Positions 27,231-36,321 of a stretch of DNA of 64,000 nt are shown piece by piece. Under the pieces are notes generated by a model. The model was not told the origin of the DNA and searched no databases. It worked only from the letters and a program-made list of their open reading frames with translations. The DNA lies in the NCBI GenBank assembly GCA_036497285.1, contig DASXJR010000020.1:31696-95695 (forward strand), read 5' to 3'. The translations under genes and the position numbers were made by a program. The DNA comes from RYN-133 sp036497285 (GTDB taxonomy: Bacteria; Actinomycetota; Actinomycetes; Mycobacteriales; Jatrophihabitantaceae). Each line of letters opens with the position of its first letter. The stretch's first letter is position 1.

Positions 27231-28403
27231 ATGCCGTCGGAACGCGTGCGAGGTCGACTGGCCCTGCTGTCTGGTGTCGTGACATGCCTGATCACAGTCC
27301 CGGCGTACGCCGCTCCGAACGAGGCTGCTATTTCGAGCGAATCGGCCTTGCGTCAATCGATCGCCGAACTCGTCGCGATGCCCGGCGGCCCACCCGGCGT
27401 CGCCGTCGTCGTGCAGATCGGTTCGTCACGGACGTTCTACGCGGGCGGTGTCGCAGCCCTCGGTGGCCGAGCGCCGCGCATCACCGATCACATGCGAATC
27501 GCGAGCATCGCCAAGGCATTCAGCGGAGCCGCCGCGCTCGTCCTGGTGGACAACGGCGTGCTGCGCCTGCGAGACACCATCGGGCGCTGGCTGCCCTACC
27601 TACCGACGCGCTGGCACCGGGTGACGCTTCGAGAGCTACTCGACCACACCAGCGGAATCTCGGATTTCTCGCTCAATCCAAAGTTCCTCCCCGCAGTCCG
27701 GAAATCACCGAAACGACCGCCCCGACCGCGAACACTCCTGCGCTACGCGCGCGCCACGCTCAACTTCCCGCCCGGCACCGAATACGACTACTCGAACTCC
27801 GACAACATCGCCGTCGGCTTGATGATCCAGGCGGCTACGGGACGCCGCTACGCCCGGCTGCTCACCCGGGACGTTCTCACACCGCTGCGCCTGGTGAAGA
27901 CCAGGCTTCCTGTCGGCGCGCGACTGGACCGTCCGTTCATCCACGGCTATGCGCTCGACCGCAAGACGGGCCGCCCAGACGATGACGTCAGCCAAGACCT
28001 GGCCGCGGGGTGGGCGTGGGCGTCGGGCGGCGTTGTGTCCACGCCCGCCGACCTCAACAGCTTCATCCGCGGATACGTCAGCGGTCGGCTGATCTCGGCC
28101 AACCTAGGAGCGCGCTGGCAGCGGCTGTTCATGCCGGCGAGCGGTTCCGAGCCGCGCGGGCCCGGGTTCAACTCGGCCGGCATGGCCCTGTTCCGCTACC
28201 AAACCCGGTGCGGCACCGTCTACGGCCATAGCGGCAACACGCTTGGCTACACGCAATACGCCTTCTCGACACCGGACGGCTCCCGCTCGACGACGGTCTC
28301 GATCAACGTGCAGGTGACCCAGAAGAGCAAGGGACAGCAGGCCAGGGTGTTCAGGGGACTGCTCCGCGTCGCACAGTCAGCGATCTGCCAGGCGCTCCAT
28401 TAA
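27231..28403 (+). CDS. Exported beta-lactamase-fold serine hydrolase / D-Ala carboxypeptidase-like
   Basis: The 390-residue product has a signal peptide (LALLSGVVTCLITVPAYAAP). Class C-like motifs are Ser92-x-x-Lys95 in ASIAKAF, YSN in EYDYSNSDN and HSG in VYGHSGNTLGYTQ. It acts outside the membrane on a D-Ala peptide, ester or amide. Two cysteines (TRCGT, SAICQ) near the end may bridge. Confidence 0.9.
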   Translation: MPSERVRGRLALLSGVVTCLITVPAYAAPNEAAISSESALRQSIAELVAMPGGPPGVAVVVQIGSSRTFYAGGVAALGGRAPRITDHMRIASIAKAFSGAAALVLVDNGVLRLRDTIGRWLPYLPTRWHRVTLRELLDHTSGISDFSLNPKFLPAVRKSPKRPPRPRTLLRYARATLNFPPGTEYDYSNSDNIAVGLMIQAATGRRYARLLTRDVLTPLRLVKTRLPVGARLDRPFIHGYALDRKTGRPDDDVSQDLAAGWAWASGGVVSTPADLNSFIRGYVSGRLISANLGARWQRLFMPASGSEPRGPGFNSAGMALFRYQTRCGTVYGHSGNTLGYTQYAFSTPDGSRSTTVSINVQVTQKSKGQQARVFRGLLRVAQSAICQALH

Positions 28404-28460
28404 GGCGATCATCTACGGCCGGCTTCCCGCCAAATCAGCGAACTCGGCGTTGATCGAGCA

Positions 28461-28814
28461 TCACCGGCCGGCTTGGAGTTCGATCGCGTTGCCGTCCGGG
28501 TCCGACAGAAATGCCTGGCGCGCGGTACCGACCGGAAACGGTCCGCGCACTTCGACTCCGGAACCGCGAAGCTCCGCGACCGCCTCGTCGAGGTCGTTGA
28601 CTCCGACCGCGAAGTGCTGACCACTGGCAGCCGGTACATCACCGACGATGAGGTGCAGCTGCCCCACTGGAAGATTCAACCAGACTCCTTCGACGGCCAG
28701 GTCCGGTCGGGTCGAATCCAATGCGAGGCCGAGGACATCGGTGTAGAAGGCGACGGCTGTGTCCAGATCGGTGACATTGATCGAGACGTGGTGGATGCCG
28801 GTCAGGTTCACCAT
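28461..28814 (-). CDS. Glyoxalase/VOC-family protein
   Basis: The 117-residue single VOC unit begins LTGIHHVSINVTDLDTAVAFYTDVLGL and ends FLSDPDGNAIELQAGR, with metal-site His and Glu in the usual places. It may be a lyase, dioxygenase or resistance protein; no specific assignment is possible. It follows the NDH-2 gene by 21 bases on the same strand. Confidence 0.88.
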   Translation of the reverse strand: MVNLTGIHHVSINVTDLDTAVAFYTDVLGLALDSTRPDLAVEGVWLNLPVGQLHLIVGDVPAASGQHFAVGVNDLDEAVAELRGSGVEVRGPFPVGTARQAFLSDPDGNAIELQAGR

Positions 28815-28835
28815 GCCGTGAGCGTACCGGCGCGG

Positions 28836-30050
28836 TCAGATGGCAACCGGGTCCCAACCGCGCAGGTGCTTGACTGATTCGCGGTACTCCCACTCGATGG
28901 CGTCTTTGAGCAGATGGGCGGCTCGACCGCCGCTGCTGACGCCGGCGACAGCGGCGACTCCGCGCTTCGTCCCGATGGAGACGACGAACCCCCTGTCGTG
29001 GAAGGTGAACGGCTTCAGTGGCTGACCGTTGAGCTCCGCGTTGAGATTGCGCGCCACCGTTTCGCCTTCGGCCAATGCGATTTGCGCCAGCGGGGGCAGC
29101 ACGCGTCCTGTGCGCGGATCAACCACCGAAGCGAGGTCACCCGCGACGTAGATCTCCGTGTGGTCCAGCACGCGTAGGTATTGGTCGACTTTTAGGCGCC
29201 CGTTGTAGCCGGTCGGCAACCCGGAGTCCGCCACGAGCTCGGGCGCTTTGATGCCACCCGCCCAGACGAACACGCCACCTTCGATCAGTTGGCCGTCCTT
29301 GAGGCGCAGGCCCTCCTCGGTTGCGGCCACGATCGCCGCGTTCGTGCAGACCCGGACCCCGACATCAGAAAGGATCTTGTTCGCCTTCTTGATCAGCCCA
29401 GGGGAGGAGCCGGCCAGAATTGTGGGCCCGGCCTCGACCAGGTTCACGGTCGGCAGATCGGACGGGAGGTGGTGCCGTTTGGCCAACTCGGGCAGCATTT
29501 CGGCCAGCTCGCCTGCCAGCTCGACTCCGGTGGCACCCCCACCGCCGATCACCACGGTCGCAAGCCGGCGCTGCCGGGCGGCGTCGGTCGTGTCCGCAGC
29601 AGCGTCGAACGCCTTGCCGATCGTTTCCCACACTTTCTCGGCGTCGTCGGATGTGTACAGCGATTGCGTGCGATCGGCCAGGCCCGGGATCGCGAAGTCG
29701 TTCGGTCGGCTGCCCAGCGCCATGACGAGCCGTGTCCAATCGATCGGTCCGGCGTCGGTGACGAGGCGTCGGCCGTCCACGTCGAACTGTTTGATCTCGG
29801 TCTGGACGAAGCGGACATGGTTCGCAAGGAGGTCCCGGTACGGAATGCGTACCGCGTCGGCGTCGCGGGCGCCGCCGGCGACCCGGGGCAATTCCGTCAC
29901 GAGTTGGTGGTAATCGTGCCGGTCGACCAAGGTGACCTCAGCGGCGAGGTTCTTGCGGGTCTTGGCCGACAGGCGCAGCGCGACGTGCAGCCCGGCATAG
30001 CCGGCCCCGGCCACCACGATCTGGGCCTTGGTCGGGTTTGCTCCGGTCAT
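28836..30050 (-). CDS. NAD(P)/FAD-dependent oxidoreductase, NDH-2 type
   Basis: This 404-residue two-dinucleotide-domain flavoprotein has FAD motif VVAGAGYAGLHVALRL, NADH motif VVIGGGGATGVELAGEL and second FAD site IYVAGDLAS. The C-terminal WEYRESVKHLRGW resembles the membrane-associating tail of type II NADH dehydrogenases, which pass electrons to quinone without proton pumping. The start overlaps the stop of the SRPBCC gene (ATGA at 30047). Confidence 0.9.
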   Translation of the reverse strand: MTGANPTKAQIVVAGAGYAGLHVALRLSAKTRKNLAAEVTLVDRHDYHQLVTELPRVAGGARDADAVRIPYRDLLANHVRFVQTEIKQFDVDGRRLVTDAGPIDWTRLVMALGSRPNDFAIPGLADRTQSLYTSDDAEKVWETIGKAFDAAADTTDAARQRRLATVVIGGGGATGVELAGELAEMLPELAKRHHLPSDLPTVNLVEAGPTILAGSSPGLIKKANKILSDVGVRVCTNAAIVAATEEGLRLKDGQLIEGGVFVWAGGIKAPELVADSGLPTGYNGRLKVDQYLRVLDHTEIYVAGDLASVVDPRTGRVLPPLAQIALAEGETVARNLNAELNGQPLKPFTFHDRGFVVSIGTKRGVAAVAGVSSGGRAAHLLKDAIEWEYRESVKHLRGWDPVAI

Positions 30051-30799
30051 AATCGTCCTTTCGAGCGGCGCCAGCCGGGTTGCCGACCAGCCGTTCGGCC
30101 TTCGGCACGGTCACGGATTCCGCGCAGCATTCTGCGCATCATCGGATAGTCCGCGCACTCCATCAGCAGCAACGTGATCGGCGCCAACGGTCGTCGCCAT
30201 TCATAGCGGGTCTTCATCCGGGTGACCACCCGGGTCCGGCCGCCGGGCAACGCGGTCAGGCGCCAAGACCAGCTTCGGTTCGGCGTGCGCCACAGCAGCC
30301 ACGACGCCTCGTCGAAGCTGTCGACGAGAAACGCCGTCCGCTCCGTGGGTTTCGGGACCATCGACAACCACTGGCCGATTCGAATGTCCTGCAGCTCAGG
30401 AACGATGCGTCGAATACTGGGGCGAGCGAAGTTGTCGAGAAGGTCGCCGGCATACCAGCCGGCACGCCGGTATCCGACCTGAACCAGCCACGGCCACACC
30501 TGCTCGGGCGGGACGCCGATCGTGATCGCCCGGGTGGTGCGGTACTGGGCACGCGGCAACAGCTGGTCCCCCGGCATCGCCGCGCCCACCTCCGCAGGGG
30601 TAGCCCCCCAAGTCAGATGCCGGTGCCGCAAGAACGGCGAGAGGAAGTACCACGGCAGATCGGCGAGAGCGTCGCGGATCTGGGCGGTGACATCCGCGCC
30701 GATCTTCGGCGGCGTCGCCCACTGACCCACGTTCGGGCGTTCGGGTGCGTCGGACGGACGTGCGGTGCGTGAGTCCACGAACTGAGAACTCCTCCCCAC
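30047..30799 (-). CDS. SRPBCC-family protein
   Basis: 250 residues. From about residue 90 it has the START/SRPBCC pattern (TTRAITIGVPPEQVWPWLVQVGYRRAGWYAGDLLDN) with later strands FLVDSFDEASWLLW and WRLTALPGGRTRVVTRMKTRYEW. It probably binds a hydrophobic ligand. Translationally coupled to NDH-2, which suggests a redox or quinone context; that is inference. Confidence 0.82.
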   Translation of the reverse strand: MGRSSQFVDSRTARPSDAPERPNVGQWATPPKIGADVTAQIRDALADLPWYFLSPFLRHRHLTWGATPAEVGAAMPGDQLLPRAQYRTTRAITIGVPPEQVWPWLVQVGYRRAGWYAGDLLDNFARPSIRRIVPELQDIRIGQWLSMVPKPTERTAFLVDSFDEASWLLWRTPNRSWSWRLTALPGGRTRVVTRMKTRYEWRRPLAPITLLLMECADYPMMRRMLRGIRDRAEGRTAGRQPGWRRSKGRL

Positions 30800-30864
30800 G
30801 TGAGACTGCCCTTCCTAGGCTCGCGCGGGTGAGCGCCGCTACGTCTGAGGCGAAAGTCCCTAGC

Positions 30865-31383
30865 TCACAGAAGACCGGCAAGTCGGTACAGCACGAGTGA
30901 TCCCGCGACTGCGACGTTGAGACTGATGCCGCTGCCGATCATGGGAATCTCGACAGTGACATCGACGAAGTCCAGTGCGTCCGGCGGGATTCCGGTCTGC
31001 TCGTGACCGAGCAGCACGACAGTTCGGCCACGTGCGGCCGGCAGGTCGGCAAGCCGTACCGCTTCGTCGGTGAGTTCGACCCCGACGACGGTGGTTCCGG
31101 GTCTTCGTTGCGAGCCGATCCAGCCATACACGTCCCGAGGAACCCAATGGATACAACTCGGCCGCCGCAACGTGTTGCCGCGTGCGAGGGCCTCCGGAAC
31201 CCACGAATATCGCGGTACGGCGAGACAGGCGCCGACCGCATCGCAGGTGCGCAGCAGCGTCCCGAGATTTGCTCCGTGCAGCGGCCATAACGGCGCGGCG
31301 ATCAGATGATCCCAACAGGAATGCCGGCCACGTCGGCGTTGCGCCCGCAGCTCGGATCTTGTCCGTACCCGGGGCGCGTTCAC
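30865..31383 (-). CDS. TrmH/SpoU-family RNA 2'-O-methyltransferase
   Basis: 172 residues with the three SPOUT motifs: HGANLGTLLRTCDAVG, VVLLGHEQTGIPPDAL and IPMIGSGISLNVAVAGSLVLYRL, which build the trefoil-knot SAM site. Modifies a ribose in tRNA or rRNA; target unknown. Confidence 0.9.
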   Translation of the reverse strand: MNAPRVRTRSELRAQRRRGRHSCWDHLIAAPLWPLHGANLGTLLRTCDAVGACLAVPRYSWVPEALARGNTLRRPSCIHWVPRDVYGWIGSQRRPGTTVVGVELTDEAVRLADLPAARGRTVVLLGHEQTGIPPDALDFVDVTVEIPMIGSGISLNVAVAGSLVLYRLAGLL

Positions 31384-31570
31384 CCGCGCTCGGAGTGCCG
31401 CCCGGTCTTCTTGGAAACAGTCATCGGACTGGCGCTTCGCGGCGCGCCACGGCCATCGTCGAGTGTTCGGTGCGATTGATCGTACGACTCGAATGACCGG
31501 CTGCAGGCGATGAGATCGCTGCGGAGTTCCCGGCCACCACGGACTTGGTCAGGGTGGTGCAACGCCTCCG

Positions 31571-32191
31571 TCAGGCGATGCTCGGGGCTCGCGCGGCCAT
31601 CGCCGCGGCGATCTGCTCCTGCGTGCGCTTGTCCCATCCGTGGAAGGGCGAGTAGTCACCGGAGTCCCAGGCTTCCCGCAGGCCGGGAGCGCTGAGGTCC
31701 CAATCGGCCCGTACCTCTTGATACGCCGCCCGCAGGTCGCGCCAGAGGTCGTAGACGGACGGGCGTCCCCAGAACCAATAGCCGTTGTAGACGGAGTGCA
31801 CGATCAGACCGGGTTTCAGCACGAGCGTGTGCGGGATCATCGGGTCGTGTTCCGGGTCGGTGTACTCCTGGATGTCGAGATCTTTCTGGACCACGCGCGC
31901 CGGGTCGGACAGGAATGTCCAGAAGGCGCCGACCGACGCCCGGAACTCCTGCAGGGTGTGATGGTCGTCGGTCGCGATCGTCGCGATCTGGGTGTAAGCG
32001 ACGCCGACCTTCGACTGGAACTCGGCCAGTTCCAGGTGTTGCTGATGTTCCTTTGGGCAATAGTGTCCGCGCGCGAGCGTGAGGATCAGCAGCTCGTCGC
32101 CCTGAAGCTCGCTCAGCGTGCGGACCGTACCGGTGTGGTCGGGCAGCGCGAAGTCGGGGAAGGGGGTTCCGGACCTGATGTCGGCTCGCAT
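31571..32191 (-). CDS. AhpC/TSA-type redoxin, single-cysteine
   Basis: 206 residues with thioredoxin fold. The start region is GTPFPDFALPDHTGTVRTLSELQG and the peroxidatic cysteine is Cys45 in GHYCPKEHQQH, replacing the usual TPxC. No resolving cysteine is visible. It reduces peroxides or another thiol substrate. A CCAGGG palindrome lies 72-88 bases upstream. Confidence 0.87.
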   Translation of the reverse strand: MRADIRSGTPFPDFALPDHTGTVRTLSELQGDELLILTLARGHYCPKEHQQHLELAEFQSKVGVAYTQIATIATDDHHTLQEFRASVGAFWTFLSDPARVVQKDLDIQEYTDPEHDPMIPHTLVLKPGLIVHSVYNGYWFWGRPSVYDLWRDLRAAYQEVRADWDLSAPGLREAWDSGDYSPFHGWDKRTQEQIAAAMAARAPSIA

Positions 32192-32262
32192 TTCGTTACC
32201 GCCTGTTCTGGCATGAAGTCCTGGACGACGACCAGTGTGGCCGACCAGCGGCCTGCCTTGCG

Positions 32263-32279
32263 CCAGGGAAAGACCCGGG
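32263..32279. promoter_or_regulatory. CCAGGG-N5-CCCGGG palindrome
   Basis: CCAGGGAAAGACCCGGG lies in the divergent gap between redoxin and phospholipase D genes. It is a one-mismatch version of the 17-bp element found at 53028, 54321, 59509 and 59580. Confidence 0.5.
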
Positions 32280-32363
32280 TGCGCGGCCTAGGCTGATGCC
32301 GAGCGGGCATTCGGCACGAATCGTCAGGGCCGAGAGCCTTCGGGAAGGTGGAAGGTCGGGTTT

Positions 32364-33968
32364 GTGACCGAACAAGGCTGGTTTCTCACCGAGACCGAGC
32401 GCGGCAACGATGCGACCGGCCTGGATCGACGGCGCGACGACGGTTCGGCGTGGTCCGAGGGCAACAAGGTCACCGCGCTGGTCCACGGAGCCACCTACTT
32501 CGCGCGGCTGCTCGACGTCCTCACTGCGACCGAAGCCGGTGACCTGGTCATGTTCACCGACTGGCGCGGGGATCCGGACGAACTGCTGGACGGTCCCGGC
32601 ACCGCGGTCGCGCGTGTCCTGTGCGCGGCGGTTGCCCGCGGCGTGATCGTCAAGGGGCTCGTCTGGCGCTCGCACTGGGATCGGTTGCAGTTCAGCGGAA
32701 AGGAGAACCGTCTTCTCGGCGAGGACATCAACGCAGCCGGCGGGGAGTGCGTCCGGGACATGCGAGTGCGTCCGGGCGGATCCCACCACCAGAAGTTCGT
32801 CGTGGTTCGCCATGCGCGCCACCCCGAACGGGACGTCGCGTTCGTCGGCGGCATCGATCTGTGCCACAGCCGACGTGACAACGCCGAGCATCTCGGTGAT
32901 CGGCAACGACAGCCGATGAGCGCGGTGTACGGAGCGCGTCCACCGTGGCACGACGTGCAGGTGGAGATACGCGGTCCGGCGGTCGGAGACGTCGAATACT
33001 GCTTCCGGGAGCGGTGGGACGACCCCACCCCCGTGAGCCTCAACCCGGGCTACCGCGTGGCCGATGCGCTCCGCCGCTCGGACGACGACAACCCGTCACG
33101 CCTGCCCGCCCAGACGCCCGACCCGACATCGGCGGGCACGCTCGCCGTCCAGGTGCTGCGCACCTATCCCGCCCGACGGCCGTCGTATCCGTTCGCGCCG
33201 AGCGGCGAACGCAGCATTGCCCGCGCCTACCTCAAGGTGCTTGAGCGGGCGCATCGGCTCATCTACCTCGAAGACCAGTACTTCTGGTCCGATGAGGTGG
33301 TCGCCGGTTTCGCCGACGCGCTCGCCTCGAATCCGGAATTGCATCTGATCGCCGTCCTGCCGCGCTTTCCGGACCAAGACGGGCGGGTGAGCCTGCCGAT
33401 GAATCTCGTCGGACGGCAGCAAGCCCTCGATCTTCTCAACGCAGTTGCACCGGGTCGCACCGGTTTTTACGGAATCGAAAATCATCAAGGCATACCGGTG
33501 TACGTCCACGCCAAGGTTTGTGTCATCGACGACGTTTGGCTCTCGGTGGGTTCGGACAACGTCAACCGCCGCTCTTGGACGCATGACTCCGAGTTGTCGT
33601 GCGCTGTGATCGACCAGCGTCGCGATGATCGCGAGCCCCGCGTCATCGACCGGTTCGGATCGGGTGCGCGTATGTTCGCCCGCGACCTGCGTCTCCAACT
33701 GGCGCGTGAGCATCTCGACCGCGATGTCGATGATGACGCGGATCTGGTCGATCCCGGAGACGCCTTCGCTGCCTTCGCACAGGCTGCCCAGCAATTGCAG
33801 CACTGGCACGACACCGGACGCACAGGACCGCGACCTGCCGGCCGGCTTCGTCCCTACCGGTTGCAGCGCCTGTCTCGAGCCACGAGAGTGTGGGCCACAC
33901 CCCTCTACCGCACGATCGCCGACCCCGACGGCCGTCCCCGACAGCTACGTCGAGCCGGCGAGTTCTAA
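32364..33968 (+). CDS. Phospholipase D-family protein
   Basis: GTG start; 534 residues. The two HKD motifs of a PLD pair are HHQKFVVVRHARHPERDVAFVGGIDL (split here as HHQKF then GGIDL) and HAKVCVIDDVWLSVGSDNVNRRS. No signal peptide is visible, so it acts in the cytoplasm, on phospholipid or another phosphodiester, or in lipid synthesis of the cardiolipin synthase kind. Confidence 0.9.
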   Translation: MTEQGWFLTETERGNDATGLDRRRDDGSAWSEGNKVTALVHGATYFARLLDVLTATEAGDLVMFTDWRGDPDELLDGPGTAVARVLCAAVARGVIVKGLVWRSHWDRLQFSGKENRLLGEDINAAGGECVRDMRVRPGGSHHQKFVVVRHARHPERDVAFVGGIDLCHSRRDNAEHLGDRQRQPMSAVYGARPPWHDVQVEIRGPAVGDVEYCFRERWDDPTPVSLNPGYRVADALRRSDDDNPSRLPAQTPDPTSAGTLAVQVLRTYPARRPSYPFAPSGERSIARAYLKVLERAHRLIYLEDQYFWSDEVVAGFADALASNPELHLIAVLPRFPDQDGRVSLPMNLVGRQQALDLLNAVAPGRTGFYGIENHQGIPVYVHAKVCVIDDVWLSVGSDNVNRRSWTHDSELSCAVIDQRRDDREPRVIDRFGSGARMFARDLRLQLAREHLDRDVDDDADLVDPGDAFAAFAQAAQQLQHWHDTGRTGPRPAGRLRPYRLQRLSRATRVWATPLYRTIADPDGRPRQLRRAGEF

Positions 33969-34088
33969 CCGGTCAGCCGCAGCGCGCGCGAGCGCCGCGA
34001 GTGGACAGGTCGCCTTGCACGTGTTCGCGGTCTCTTCGTGCGGTCTTCCCGTGTCAGTGCCGCCTCCGGCGGGCTAACGTCCCCTCGT

Positions 34089-34637
34089 ATGGGGCAGGCG
34101 ACTGGTGCAGCGGTTCGTTGCGAGGCGGAGGCATCCGCCGTTGATTCATCGATCATCGTCCGGTTGCCGGAGGACGCGAGCGCGTGCCTGCCCTCGCGCG
34201 GGCAGGTGGCGGTCCAAGGGTCGCTCAACGGCCATGGGTTCGAAACGGTGCTCGAGCCCGACGGTTTGAAGGGCCACTGGCTGAGAGTTGATCAGGACCT
34301 GCAACGCGCCGCAGGCATCGCTGTCGGCGACACCGTCAGCCTCGTCATCGAGCCACGTCCGGACTGGCCGGAGCCCGACGTGCCGTCCGACCTGGCATCG
34401 GCGTTGACGGCCGCGCCCTCGAAGATCCAAGACATGTGGGACGACATCACGCCGATGGCGCGGTGGGAGTGGGTGCGGTGGGTCAACGCAACGGCGAACC
34501 CGGCGACGCGCGAGCGGCGCGTCGAAGTGAGCATCTCCAAGATGAACAGCGGCAAGCGGCGGCCGTGCTGCTTCGATCTTTCTGCCTGCACGGACCCAGC
34601 CCTGTCGAAGAACGGCAAGCTTCGCGACGCAACGTAA
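34089..34637 (+). CDS. YdeI/DUF1905 protein
   Basis: The ATG at 34089 gives 182 residues. The N-terminal half is a DUF1905-type barrel (IIVRLPEDASACLPSRGQVAVQGSLNGHGFETVLEPDG). The C-terminal half carries the YdeI helices (MWDDITPMARWEWVRWVNATANPATRERRVEVSISKMNSGKRRPCCFD). Function unknown, often stress associated. Confidence 0.83.
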   Translation: MGQATGAAVRCEAEASAVDSSIIVRLPEDASACLPSRGQVAVQGSLNGHGFETVLEPDGLKGHWLRVDQDLQRAAGIAVGDTVSLVIEPRPDWPEPDVPSDLASALTAAPSKIQDMWDDITPMARWEWVRWVNATANPATRERRVEVSISKMNSGKRRPCCFDLSACTDPALSKNGKLRDAT

Positions 34638-34664
34638 CCAAGGTTCGCGAGGGAGACTTGCCGT

Positions 34665-35192
34665 GTGGCATCTCGACGCAGACTGACCCTGCTCCGACAC
34701 GCGAAGTCGAGTTGGGACGACGCATCGCTACCCGATGAACAGCGGCCGCTGGCTCCACGTGGACGGCGTGCCGTCGCGCTGTTGGAGCAATACCTGCAGG
34801 TGAACGACCCGGACATCGACCTCGTGCTCTGCTCGACTGCTCGGCGCACCCGCGAGACATGGGACGGTGTTCGGAACGGCCTGCACGCAGCACACGACGT
34901 CCGCTTCGTTCCGGAGGTGTACGAGGCCACCGCGGATGACCTGCTCGACGTGCTGCACCAGGTCGACGACCGGTACGCCTCGGTGCTGCTCATCGGCCAC
35001 AATCCCGGCATGGAGGAGCTTGCCGACGGGCTCGTCGCCGATGGCAGACGCAAGGCGCTCGCACGTCTAGACAATGGCTTCCCGACCGGTGCGCTGGCAA
35101 CCCTGTCCGTCGACGTTGCGTGGGCCGACCTGGATCGAGGTGCCGCGCGGCTCGAGCGCTATGTGCGGCCCAAGGACTTGTCCAAACCTTGA
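34665..35192 (+). CDS. SixA-like histidine phosphatase
   Basis: GTG start; 175 residues. The histidine-phosphatase signature is LLRHAKSSWDD (His12), then LCSTARRTRETW and the second catalytic His in LLIGHNPGMEELA. Likely dephosphorylates phosphohistidine proteins or small phosphates. Confidence 0.9.
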   Translation: MASRRRLTLLRHAKSSWDDASLPDEQRPLAPRGRRAVALLEQYLQVNDPDIDLVLCSTARRTRETWDGVRNGLHAAHDVRFVPEVYEATADDLLDVLHQVDDRYASVLLIGHNPGMEELADGLVADGRRKALARLDNGFPTGALATLSVDVAWADLDRGAARLERYVRPKDLSKP

Positions 35193-35478
35193 ACTTGGCC
35201 AGCGCTTTGCTGCGTGGCCGCGGACGCATCGAGACCGCTACGTTTCGAGATGCGACCGACTGGCTGCACGCATAGCCCCCACCGCCTCCGTGCTCCGAGC
35301 CTGCCGCAGTGTGCAGCGTCGATCGACCGGGACCTCCCCGGACACTCGTGCCCGGCGATCGGCGTCTGCCGAAGTCGCGTCGCCGGAACTTCGGGCCGGG
35401 ACGAATGGCCCTTGGGCCCACGCTCCGTGGTGAGAAGCGTTGCTGGCTTCGGTACTCGCCAGCAGCGAAGGAGTTGAC

Positions 35479-36225
35479 ATGACCGCACGGTCCGACCCCA
35501 ACAAGCCGACGATTGTTCTGGTACATGGTGCCTGGGCCGACGCCACGGGGTTCGACGCCGAGATCCGCGCGTTACAGGAGCGCAGCTTTCGCGTGATCGG
35601 GTTTGCCAACCCGCTTCGTGGGCTTCCGGGCGACGCGATGCAACTCGCCGAGCTGCTGCAGACCCTGAGCGGACCCATCGTGCTGGTCGGCCATTCCTAC
35701 GGCGGCGCCGTCGTCTCGGCCGCGGCCGCCGGCAACGACCAGGTCAAGGCGCTCGTCTACTTCAACGGGTGGATGCCCGATGAGGGCGAGAGCATCTACC
35801 AGCTGTTGGACGGAGTTGAAGGCAGCCTCGTCGGTCCCGCGATCCGTCCCGTGCCCTTCCTCGGACCCGCCGGACGCGAAGATGCGGATCTCTACCTCGA
35901 CCCCGAGTCCTTCCACGAGGCCTTCGCCGCCGATCTCGACAGCGCGACCGCGGCCGCCATGGCCGCGACGCAGCGCCCGTGGACCGCATCCGGGTTCGAG
36001 GCGCGCTCCGGCACGCCGGCCTGGCGAGAGGGCGTCCCCTGCTGGTACCTGGTGGGCAACCAGGACAACGCGATCCCACCGCCGCTGCAGCGGTTCATGG
36101 CCGAGCGCGCGAACGCGGTCATCGTCGAGGTTCCGGCCTCGCACGTTTCCTACATCTCGCAGCCCGCGGCTGCGACCGAGCTCATCCTGCAGGCCGCTGA
36201 CGCGACGGTCCCCGCAGTGATCTGA
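35479..36225 (+). CDS. Alpha/beta hydrolase
   Basis: The ATG at 35479 with GAAGGAG upstream is preferred; 248 residues. VLVHGAWADATGFD is the oxyanion segment, Ser73 in GHSYGG the nucleophile, Asp in VGNQDNAIPP the acid and His in PASHVSYIS the base. The pattern matches small esterase-like proteins. Confidence 0.9.
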   Translation: MTARSDPNKPTIVLVHGAWADATGFDAEIRALQERSFRVIGFANPLRGLPGDAMQLAELLQTLSGPIVLVGHSYGGAVVSAAAAGNDQVKALVYFNGWMPDEGESIYQLLDGVEGSLVGPAIRPVPFLGPAGREDADLYLDPESFHEAFAADLDSATAAAMAATQRPWTASGFEARSGTPAWREGVPCWYLVGNQDNAIPPPLQRFMAERANAVIVEVPASHVSYISQPAAATELILQAADATVPAVI

Positions 36226-36321
36226 GCCAGCTACGACAACCGCAGCCGTAGTCGGCCGCACGGCTTTGCGCTGAGGGCGAACGACGTTGGTTCGCGTGCC
36301 GCGTTCGGCGTTGGATGTGGT